The translations under genes and the position numbers were made by a program. Positions 14,036 to 21,132 of a DNA stretch of 64,000 nt are shown one piece after another. Location of the stretch: positions 170,513-234,512 of the forward strand of contig NZ_JBFAPK010000006.1 of assembly GCF_040676675.1 (NCBI RefSeq), given 5' to 3'. Within the stretch, counting starts at the first letter, position 1, and the number at the start of each line of letters is the position of its first letter. Under the pieces are notes generated by a model. It saw nothing but the letters and a program-made list of their open reading frames with translations. It did not search any database and was not told where the DNA came from. Source of the stretch: JBFAPK01 sp040676675. Lineage in GTDB: Bacteria; Actinomycetota; Actinomycetes; Mycobacteriales; Micromonosporaceae.

Positions 14036-14422
14036 ATGATCGAATTTCGCGTTCCAGCCTTCCGGGTAGATGGCGAAATGATTTCGCTGTCGGATGTCTT
14101 GCGGGAGGTTCGGCTGCAGGGATGGTCGTGGCGTCTTCTAAATTTCGAGGGAACGTCCAAACTGGAGTCGAATCTCAATGTGCTGGAGTTGGAGGAAAGT
14201 ATCCGTTCCTGCGTGGCAGGAGTAAGTTACTCGTGGGAGAACCTACTCCGATTCTCGGACGATGTGGACCAGCCGATTGATGTAAGTCTGGTGGCATTCG
14301 ATAAGGTTGATAGGTGTGTGCTGGTGATCGAGGTCAGGGATAGTACTTACTGGCGCATACTCTCCGATCAGTCGGATGTAAATTCCGTGGAAGCCGCAAT
14401 CAGGATTTCCCGATTGGTGTAG
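14036..14422 (+). CDS. Hypothetical protein, low-GC accessory gene
   Basis: 128 residues beginning MIEFRVPAFRVDGEMISLSD. An in-frame stop just before the ATG fixes the start; the ribosome site is weak. GC content is clearly below that of its neighbours, and codon use is correspondingly AT-richer, a sign of acquisition. There is no signal peptide or membrane segment. Small acidic proteins of this kind are often immunity proteins, but no motif supports that here. Confidence 0.55.
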   Translation: MIEFRVPAFRVDGEMISLSDVLREVRLQGWSWRLLNFEGTSKLESNLNVLELEESIRSCVAGVSYSWENLLRFSDDVDQPIDVSLVAFDKVDRCVLVIEVRDSTYWRILSDQSDVNSVEAAIRISRLV

Positions 14423-14483
14423 CAAACGTGCCCATAGTTGGGGCGTGGGTGGAGTTGGGTTTTCGGGGCCCGAGCGGGTTTAG

Positions 14484-14954
14484 GTGGTGCAAGTGAGGGT
14501 GGGTCGGAAGTTGGGCTCGGTTCCGATTGTCGTGTTGCTGTCTGTCGTTTCGCTGTCATCTGTGTCGTGCGGCCTGGTTGGAGCGGTGGCTGAGTGCGCG
14601 CCTGGCCGACCGGATCGAATCGCGGCGATGGATCTGATGGGCGGTTATAGCGGCCATGGAGCTGGAACTCTCACCTTGGAGCCCGATGGCACCTTTACGG
14701 CCCTCGGGCTTGATGATGGCCTCGCGGCGGGGCAGTCAGGCGGCGGAACGTGGACCCTAGAGAAGGGGACAACTTCACAAAGTGACATCAGTCTGCCTTT
14801 CCTCGATGCCGGTCTGGGTGTCCATCGCTGGGATTTGATCGATGTCGCTGGCGCGACAGGCCGTCCCTGGTTGTGGTACTTCCACGGCGATCAAGATGAT
14901 TGCAATATTCGATCCCTGAAGCGGAGCGGTGGTGGGTATGATCAGCCCACATGA
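14484..14954 (+). CDS. Putative lipoprotein, low-GC accessory gene
   Basis: 156 residues. A hydrophobic N-terminus (VPIVVLLSVVSLSSVSCG) ends in a lipobox-like LSSVSC, so lipid attachment at Cys is likely. The start may be GTG 14484, 14487 or 14493. The mature part has a GTLTLEPDGTFTALGL...GTWTLEKG pattern, typical of small beta-sandwich or lipocalin-like proteins. It lies 61 bases after another low-GC gene in the same direction. Function unknown. Confidence 0.55.
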   Translation: MVQVRVGRKLGSVPIVVLLSVVSLSSVSCGLVGAVAECAPGRPDRIAAMDLMGGYSGHGAGTLTLEPDGTFTALGLDDGLAAGQSGGGTWTLEKGTTSQSDISLPFLDAGLGVHRWDLIDVAGATGRPWLWYFHGDQDDCNIRSLKRSGGGYDQPT

Positions 14955-15368
14955 TTCACTCGGAACCGCGCGGGCGAGCCGGCCGGCGCCCTCGGCGGCG
15001 ACCACGATCACTACTGGACGAGTTTCGGCCCCACGAACCTGCTGCTGCACCGGGTCGGCGCCGCCGTCGCGCTCGGCGACGGCGGGCAGGCCCTCGACAT
15101 CCAGCGTCTCATCGACCCGTCGGCCCTCGGCCGGCTTGTACCGGAACGCCGGGCGCAGCATCTGCTCGACCTGGCCCGCGCGCACGCCCAGGCCGGGGAT
15201 CTCACCGCCGCCGCCGAGGCGCTGTTGGACGCCGAACGCCTCGCCCCGGACGAGATCCGCCACCGTCCCGCCGCCCGGCAGGCCATGCGCGACATCCTCG
15301 AACGTGTCCGGCGCGCCCCCGCCGCCCCCGTCACCCAGCTGGCCAAACGCATGGGACTCACCGGCTGA
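14955..15368 (+). pseudogene. C-terminal remnant of an XRE-family regulator gene
   Basis: A third frame reads GDHDHYWTSFGPTNLLLHRV, then a TPR-like LLDLARAHAQAGDLTAAAEA and ERLAPDEIRHRPAARQAMRD, ending at TGA 15366. This is the usual C-terminus of the ~400-residue helix-turn-helix/TPR regulators of Streptomyces and Micromonospora. There is no start codon or helix-turn-helix upstream: an in-frame TGA at 14952-14954, which is the stop region of the preceding gene, cuts it off. The first ~270 residues are missing, so it is a decayed or deletion-truncated gene. High GC contrasts with the two low-GC genes just upstream. Confidence 0.75.
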
Positions 15369-15450
15369 CTTGATGGGTGTCGGCTGACTCCCGGATACGG
15401 GAGGGGCTGCCGGATCGTGGACGCGTAGCTCGGTGATCGATGATGGCAGC

Positions 15451-15520
15451 GCGGGCATGACCCACTTCGGATGATCAAGGCTCCGACACCCTGGTGATCA
15501 TCTGAACCGGTCATGCCCGC
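15451..15520. repeat. Two-tier inverted repeat (cruciform)
   Basis: The outer perfect arms GCGGGCATGACC (15451-15462) and GGTCATGCCCGC (15509-15520) enclose inner perfect arms GATGATCA (15470-15477) and TGATCATC (15495-15502). It sits 31 bases beyond the stop of the minus-strand secreted-protein gene and 82 bases after the pseudogene, so it could terminate both. Its two-tier symmetry next to gene debris also suggests the footprint of a small non-autonomous element. Confidence 0.6.
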
Positions 15521-15550
15521 CTCGAATTCAAACTTCGTAGAAGAGCTGCC

Positions 15551-15955
15551 TTACTCCGTAAAATTCCTGAACGGCGAGCAGGGCCCCGGAGAAGTGTCTT
15601 CCGAGCCGTCCACCGAGCACACCCGAATCGCGTAGGTGTTCAGCTCCCAGACATCGTACTGGAACTGGGTGTACGTACCCGCCCCGCTACCGTTGTACTT
15701 GGTCGCCACCAGAGTCATGTCCACAGGGGAGGCGTAGTGGTACAGATATCCGCGCGCCCCGTGGCCGTCGGCCAGTTTGTCGTAGACGCGAAAATAATCG
15801 CCGTCATCCACGTGCTGCATACTGGCGACCGCGGTCTGGCTGTTCACGAGGGAGACCCACGTGTCAGCGGCGAACGCGGGAGTGGCTGATCCCAGCACCG
15901 CGATGGTGGGGGCAGCCAGCACGGCCGCAGCACGAACAGCCCAGCTTCTTGACAT
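15551..15955 (-). CDS. Small secreted protein of unknown function
   Basis: 134 residues. A clear Sec signal peptide is cleaved after Ala29 (TPAFA|ADTW). The mature domain of about 105 residues is rich in Tyr, Asp and Thr with alternating hydrophobics, consistent with a small beta-sandwich, and has two Cys near the C-terminus (VCSVDGS, PGPCSP) that could pair. AGGTG lies 9 bases before the ATG. It is the first of three consecutive minus-strand small secreted proteins. Family not recognised. Confidence 0.7.
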   Translation of the reverse strand: MSRSWAVRAAAVLAAPTIAVLGSATPAFAADTWVSLVNSQTAVASMQHVDDGDYFRVYDKLADGHGARGYLYHYASPVDMTLVATKYNGSGAGTYTQFQYDVWELNTYAIRVCSVDGSEDTSPGPCSPFRNFTE

Positions 15956-16162
15956 TGTTGTTCACCTCTCGGACCGACACGCCCCCGCAGCCGAATGCCT
16001 GGATGCTGAGGGGTGAATCTGCATACGCTCAACGACTTTGATGGTGTTCCTGAGTCAACGCCGAGGCGGCCGGCGTCGGACGCGGTCCGAGCGGAGCCGG
16101 GCAGCCTCGACGGAACCTCCGCCGGCCGGTGCGCCCGCCGCACACGGGCGCCCCGGACCTGA

Positions 16163-16594
16163 TCAGGAGGTGGGCACCCAGGTGCTACCGCCACTGTCGA
16201 CCGGGTTACCCGACGAGTAGCGCGCGCCGGTGATGTAGAGGCCCTGGTTTTCCGGGAAGTCCTTGTTGCAGACTCCCCAGTTACCGTTGCCCAGCTTGTT
16301 GACACAGGAACCGGTCCTGCTGAAGCCGTCACCGATCCACTCACCCACCGCGGCGTAGCCGTCGGCGTTGGTGTCCTTCACGTAGACCAGGTCACCGTAG
16401 GGCTGGAAGCAGACCCGGGCGCCGGTGTACGACGTATAGGTGCAGTAGTAGGTGCCGACGGGGCCGCTGGAAGACACGGCGTAGTCGGTCTCGTCACCGT
16501 AGTAGGCCGCATAGGCGGCGGACGGAGCGATGAGGGTAGCCGCCACGCCGGCCGTGGCAGCCAGCGCGAGTAGCCCGCGGCGGGGTTTACGCAT
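16163..16594 (-). CDS. Small secreted Cys-containing protein
   Basis: 143 residues. The ATG at 16594 is chosen because GGAGG lies 8 bases upstream and the product then starts with a textbook signal peptide (MRKPRRGLLALAATAG ... SAAYA|A). The mature part has four Cys (TYYCTYT, RVCFQPY, GSCVNKL, GVCNKD), probably two disulfides, and many Tyr/Gly. Similar composition is seen in beta-gamma-crystallin-like or I36-like secreted proteins, but no firm assignment is possible. Confidence 0.7.
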   Translation of the reverse strand: MRKPRRGLLALAATAGVAATLIAPSAAYAAYYGDETDYAVSSSGPVGTYYCTYTSYTGARVCFQPYGDLVYVKDTNADGYAAVGEWIGDGFSRTGSCVNKLGNGNWGVCNKDFPENQGLYITGARYSSGNPVDSGGSTWVPTS

Positions 16595-16751
16595 AGCACG
16601 ATCCTCCATGATTGCTGGTCGAGGCCGCGGGTTCGGCCTCGTCCCGTCGTGTTGATCAGGAATCGTGGTCAATGCGCCCATGGCGTGTCGAGCCGCTTGA
16701 GCAGTCTTGAGTGAATCTTGAACCTCGCCCCCGACCCCGGCCCCCGGCCCC

Positions 16752-16813
16752 GTCGATCTAGGGCAAATCGTCGTGATTGGAGATCAACTCACCGGGATTT
16801 GCCCTAGATCGAC
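16752..16813. repeat. Inverted-repeat family B, copy 1
   Basis: The arms GTCGATCTAGGGCAAATC (16752-16769) and its exact complement (16796-16813) are perfect over 18 bp around a 26-base loop containing CGTGATTGGAGATCAA. The same arms and loop core recur in opposite orientation at 25073-25131. It lies 13 bases past the stop of the minus-strand gene at 16826, where it could act as a terminator. Confidence 0.9.
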
Positions 16814-16825
16814 GAGGAGGTGGTG

Positions 16826-17227
16826 CTAGCAGTTGACCGGGCTGGCCGAGAGGGCGGTGAGGCTGCCGTACGTGGCCTGGGCCTTGCAGTAGCCGCGCTG
16901 CTCCGGGTCCGTGAAGTACGCGGTGGCCGCGGTGCCGTCGCTGGCCTGCTGGAGGGCGTACAGCGCGTCGGGCTCCGGCGAGTAGGTGCCGGTCGGCGAG
17001 TCGGCCCGGAGGAGCGTGATGCCGATGGGCCCGCTGCACCCGCCACTCAGCCGCGCGAACGCGGTCTGCATCCCGATCGAGTAGTACAGGTTGGTGACGG
17101 TGAGCGTGCACGCCGCGGCCGGCGTGCTCGGGGCGGACGTGCTCGGGGCGGCCAGGACCGGGCTCGCGGCACCGGCGACCAGGCCACCGGCGAGGACGGC
17201 GCCGCTGATCAGGCTACGGATACGCAA
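16826..17227 (-). CDS. Small secreted Cys-containing protein, TTG start
   Basis: 133 residues starting at TTG 17227, with GAGGGGG 6 bases upstream. The signal peptide ends at SPVLA|AP. The mature part of about 105 residues holds four Cys (AACTLTV, GGCSGP, GYCKAQ, PVNC-end), probably two disulfides with the last Cys at the very C-terminus. Third of the minus-strand secreted trio, each gene with its own ribosome site and gaps over 200 bases, so the three are likely separate transcripts. Function unknown. Confidence 0.7.
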   Translation of the reverse strand: MRIRSLISGAVLAGGLVAGAASPVLAAPSTSAPSTPAAACTLTVTNLYYSIGMQTAFARLSGGCSGPIGITLLRADSPTGTYSPEPDALYALQQASDGTAATAYFTDPEQRGYCKAQATYGSLTALSASPVNC

Positions 17228-17472
17228 GGTATACCCCCTCAGATCTGTAGGGAACTTGCACTTGCCGTAAGTATCTTGGCAAAAATCTGCAAAGGCCGCG
17301 ACCCCCGCGCGCGTGTCCGGTGCGCGCCATCCGCGCCCTGGACGCGTTTGCGCACCCCTCGCGGCCGGTCGGTTCCCGGACCACGTCGCCGGCCGGCGCG
17401 GTGTTACGGTCGCCGCCACCCGTACGGCGAGTAGCCGCCCCGCCGCGCTCGCCCCTGCCCCGGGGAGCCGCC

Positions 17473-18888
17473 ATGACGTCGACCAGCGCGTACCGCCCGT
17501 CGCAGCCCGGCGCCCGCCCCGGTGCCGGCCTGCGGCGGGCGGTACGTCGGCTGCGCCCCATCCTCGGCGACCGGCTGCTCGAACCGGGCGACGCGGCGTA
17601 CGCCGCCGCGACTCGGCTCTGGAACTCGGCGGTCACCCGGCGCCCCGCGCTGGTCGCCCGGTGCCGCACCACCGCCGAGGTCCGGGCCGCCGTGGTGGCC
17701 GCCCGGGACTTCCGGCTGCCGCTGTCGGTACGCGGGGGCGGGCACGACTGGGCCGGCCGGGCGCTGGCCGACGGCGGCCTCGTCGTCGACCTCACCGGCC
17801 TGCGCTCGGTGGAGATCGACGTCGGCCGGCGTACCGCCGTCGTGGGCGGGGGCGCGACCGTCGCGGATCTGCTCGCCGCCGCCCGCCCGTACGGGCTGGT
17901 CACCCCGACCGGGGTGGTCCGGGCGGTGGGCCTGGCCGGGCTGACCCTGGCCGGCGGGTACGGCCCGCTCAACGGCCGGTACGGGCTGGCGCTGGACAAC
18001 CTGCTCGGCGCCGAGGTGGTGCTCGCCGACGGTCGCCGGGTCGTCGCCGCGCCCGACGCCGACGCCGAGCTGTTCTGGGCGCTGCGCGGCGGTGGCGGCA
18101 ACTTCGGCGTGGTCACCGGGCTGCGCTACCGGCTGCACGCGCTGCCGACCGTCCTGGCCGGCATGATTATGTTTCCGCTGGCGCAGGCCGGGCCGGTGCT
18201 GCGCGGCTACCACGAGTTCCTCGCCGCCGCCCCCGACGAGCTGACGGTGATGGCCGGCTTCCTGCCCGGACCGGACGGCGGGCCGCTGCTCTTCCTCGCC
18301 CCGACCTGGAGCGGCGCCGACCTCGCCGCCGGCGAGCGGGAGATCGCCCGGCTCGCCGCGCCCGGTACGCCGAGCCTGCACCAGGTCGGCCCGATGGCGT
18401 ACGACGACGCGCTGCGCCTCTTCGACGCGAGCATGGTGGACGGAAACCGCTACCTGCTGCGTACCCGCTGGCTGGCCGGGGTGCCCGAGCCGGTGGCCAG
18501 GGTGCTGACCGAGGCGGCCCGGCGCAGCGGGTCGGCGTACTCGACGCTGGCGCTGCACCACTTCCACGGGGCCGCAGCCCGGGTGGCCCGCCCCGACACC
18601 GCGTTCGGGCTGCGCGACCCGCACCTGGTCGCCGAGATCATCGCCGTCTGGGCACCCGGGCAGGAGGAGCGGCCGTACCGCGAGTGGGCCGAGCGGGTCG
18701 CCGCCGAACTGGAGCCGCTGGCGCTGCCCGGCGGCTACCCGAACCTGCTCGCCCCGGACGAGACCGACCGGTTACGCGCCGCCTACGGCCCCAACTATCC
18801 GCGCCTGCTCGCCGCCAAGCGCCGGTACGACCCCGCCGGGGTCTTCGGCTCCGCCACGCCGACGCTGCCCCGACCGGACCACGCCTGA
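17473..18888 (+). CDS. FAD-binding oxidase, berberine-bridge-enzyme type
   Basis: 471 residues; the ATG at 17473 follows GGGGAG. The N-terminal PCMH FAD domain contains VRGGGHDWAG, whose His is the usual 8-alpha-histidyl FAD attachment residue, and VGLAGLTLAGGYG. The position that holds the second (6-S-cysteinyl) attachment Cys in bicovalent members reads TPTGVV, so only one covalent link is expected. The C-terminal BBE motif RRYDPAGVFG is present. These enzymes oxidise alcohols, sugars or alkaloid-like amines with O2; the substrate here is unknown. No signal peptide. Confidence 0.85.
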   Translation: MTSTSAYRPSQPGARPGAGLRRAVRRLRPILGDRLLEPGDAAYAAATRLWNSAVTRRPALVARCRTTAEVRAAVVAARDFRLPLSVRGGGHDWAGRALADGGLVVDLTGLRSVEIDVGRRTAVVGGGATVADLLAAARPYGLVTPTGVVRAVGLAGLTLAGGYGPLNGRYGLALDNLLGAEVVLADGRRVVAAPDADAELFWALRGGGGNFGVVTGLRYRLHALPTVLAGMIMFPLAQAGPVLRGYHEFLAAAPDELTVMAGFLPGPDGGPLLFLAPTWSGADLAAGEREIARLAAPGTPSLHQVGPMAYDDALRLFDASMVDGNRYLLRTRWLAGVPEPVARVLTEAARRSGSAYSTLALHHFHGAAARVARPDTAFGLRDPHLVAEIIAVWAPGQEERPYREWAERVAAELEPLALPGGYPNLLAPDETDRLRAAYGPNYPRLLAAKRRYDPAGVFGSATPTLPRPDHA

Positions 18889-18983
18889 CCGGTCCAGCCC
18901 CCGGATCCGTCCATCGTGGACCCCCACGGGCGGCGGCCGGCGCCGCTATGCTCTCGGGCCAGTCCAGAACACGGGGGTGTCGG

Positions 18984-21008
18984 ATGCGAACCTGGGCACG
19001 AATCGCGGCCGGATTCGGCGCGTCGCTGCTGGCCGCCGGCCTGCTGACCGCGCCGGGCGCGCCGGCCGGGGCCACGCTGACAGGCGCGCCGGGCGCGCCG
19101 GTCACCACGGCGTCGGCGGTCGCGCTGGCCGCGTCCGATCCGGCCGGCACCGCGTACCGGCAGGAGTCGGTGCGGGCGATGACCTGGAACATCTGCGGCG
19201 AGGCCGGCGGTTCGCGCGGCGACGCGGGCTTCTGCCCCTACCGCAACGAGCCGCAACGCAAGGTCGACGCGGTGGTCGACGTGATCAACCAGCGGCGGTT
19301 GGACGCGGTGATGCTCCAGGAAATCTGCTCCGGCGCGCCCGGCAGCCACCTCGACCTGCTCCAGGCCGCGCTCGGCCCCGGCTGGTCCACCACCTGGGCC
19401 GAGATGCGCCGCCCCGACGGGCGCGCGGACTGCCGGGGCGGCCTCGCCGGCACGCTCGGCATCGCCGTCGCCGTACGCGGCAGCATCACCGAGCGCACCG
19501 AGACCGCGCTGCCGATGCCCGCCGGGGTGCTCAAGACCCCGAAGCTGCTCTGCGTACGGGTCGCCGGCTGGACGACCCGGATCTGCGCGACCCACATCAG
19601 CCACGACACGGAGACCGAGTTCGGGCCGCAGATCGCCAAGGTCACCGAGGTGGTCGGCGACGAGCCGTGGGTGCTGCTCGGCGGCGACTTCAACAGCTCG
19701 TACCCGTACTCCACGGACACGCTCAAATCGCTCTACGACCGGTTCGCCGAGTGCGACGAGCAGGCGTACTACCCGGGCGAGGCGGCCAACGAGCCGACCC
19801 ACATGAACAACGGTTCGGACGAGGAGGAGCCCCGCCCGGCGACCAAGCTGGACTACCTCTTCGGCCGGGCCGGCTTCACCAACTGCGACTCCTGGCAGCA
19901 GCTGGCCGACACCACCCGCAACGTCTCCACGTCGACCGAGCCGCCCAGCGGCATCTCCGACCACGCCCCGGTGTACGGCTACACCCGTGGCGCCCCGCTC
20001 GCCGGCTGGCGGCTGGACGCGGGCGGCGGTACCGTCGCCGCCGACTGGACCGGGCACGGCCGCACCGGCACGCTCGCCGGCGGGGTGACCTGGTCGGCGG
20101 AGCGCGCCGGCTCGGTGGCGCTGGACGGCACCGGCACCGTCGCCACGGCCGGCCCGGTCGTCGACACCACCCGCGGCTTCACCCTCTCCGCGTGGGCCAA
20201 GGCCGCCCCGGGCGCCCCGATCAGCGTGCTGGCCAGCCAGGACGCCCAACGCACCAGCGGCTTCATGCTCTGGTACGACCCGACCGGCCCGACCTGGCGC
20301 TTCGGCATGCCCGTGGCCGACGCCGACGGCTGGAACGTCGACGAGGTGCGCTCCAGCGTCGCGGCGCGTACCGGCGTCTGGACCCACCTGGTCGCCAGCT
20401 ACGACGCCGCCGCCGGCCAGCTCAGGCTCTACGTCGACGGCGCGGCGGCCGGTACGCGGAGCCACACCGCGCGCTGGAGCGCCACCGGCCCGTTCGTGCT
20501 CGGCCGGGACCGGATCAACGGCAACCCGAACGCGCTCTGGCGCGGCGGGATCGACGACGTGCAGCTGTACGACTACCCGTTCACCGCCGCGGAGGTCGCC
20601 GCGCTCCGCGCCGACCAGCGCCTCCTGCCGCTGGTACCGACCGGCGCCACCACCGTGCCGGCCGCGACCGACCCGGCCGACCCCGGTTGCCACCAGAACG
20701 GCGGGTACGGCTCGGTCGCCACCGCCACGCCCCGGCTCTCGGTCACCGTGGCGCACGGCGATCCCACGGTGCCGGTCCGGGCCGACTCCTCCATCTGGGA
20801 CAACACCGATCCGAGCCAGCCGCAGCCGATCCGGCTCGGCGGTCCCGGCTCGGCCAGCGGGTACGTCACCGGCGGCGGCACGGTCAGCGTCCCGGTGCCG
20901 CCGCTGCTAGACGGCCACCAGTACGGCTGGTACGCCCGCGCCGCCGACGCGAGCGCCACCTCGGCCACCATGCCGGTCTGCCACTTCCGCGTCCGCCTCG
21001 CCCCCTGA
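18984..21008 (+). CDS. Secreted endonuclease/exonuclease/phosphatase with LamG domain
   Basis: 674 residues. The signal peptide (MRTWARIAAGFGASLLAAG ... ) ends near residue 31. Residues ~55-335 form an EEP (DNase I-like) domain with MTWNICGE, LLGGDFNSS and SDHAPVYG, the metal- and phosphate-handling motifs. Residues ~340-545 are a LamG/concanavalin-like lectin domain (GFTLSAWAKAA, WTHLVASYD, LWRGGIDDVQLYDYPFTAAE). The last ~95 residues look like a fibronectin- or Ig-like module with a terminal Cys. It probably degrades extracellular DNA or a phosphodiester/sphingolipid substrate while bound to glycans. Confidence 0.85.
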   Translation: MRTWARIAAGFGASLLAAGLLTAPGAPAGATLTGAPGAPVTTASAVALAASDPAGTAYRQESVRAMTWNICGEAGGSRGDAGFCPYRNEPQRKVDAVVDVINQRRLDAVMLQEICSGAPGSHLDLLQAALGPGWSTTWAEMRRPDGRADCRGGLAGTLGIAVAVRGSITERTETALPMPAGVLKTPKLLCVRVAGWTTRICATHISHDTETEFGPQIAKVTEVVGDEPWVLLGGDFNSSYPYSTDTLKSLYDRFAECDEQAYYPGEAANEPTHMNNGSDEEEPRPATKLDYLFGRAGFTNCDSWQQLADTTRNVSTSTEPPSGISDHAPVYGYTRGAPLAGWRLDAGGGTVAADWTGHGRTGTLAGGVTWSAERAGSVALDGTGTVATAGPVVDTTRGFTLSAWAKAAPGAPISVLASQDAQRTSGFMLWYDPTGPTWRFGMPVADADGWNVDEVRSSVAARTGVWTHLVASYDAAAGQLRLYVDGAAAGTRSHTARWSATGPFVLGRDRINGNPNALWRGGIDDVQLYDYPFTAAEVAALRADQRLLPLVPTGATTVPAATDPADPGCHQNGGYGSVATATPRLSVTVAHGDPTVPVRADSSIWDNTDPSQPQPIRLGGPGSASGYVTGGGTVSVPVPPLLDGHQYGWYARAADASATSATMPVCHFRVRLAP

Positions 21009-21132
21009 TCCGCCCGCCGCTACGTCGGGCTCGGCGGCGCCCGCGACCCGGACCGCCGGACCCACTCCCGGCGCCGCCGGGAGTCCACTTCTCCCGAGGC
21101 GGTGCCGGCGAACGGGGTCTAGGCTGCCCGGA

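Noticed and set aside
14951..15387. Overlapping plus-strand frames starting with ATG at 14929 and 14951
   Set aside because: Their translations are Arg/Pro-rich without family features, while the third frame gives a clear XRE-regulator C-terminus that lacks a start. The ATG frames are shadows of that pseudogene.
18795..20756. A 653-codon minus-strand frame over the EEP-LamG gene
   Set aside because: Composition typical of antisense shadow frames; the plus-strand gene has a signal peptide and clear catalytic motifs.
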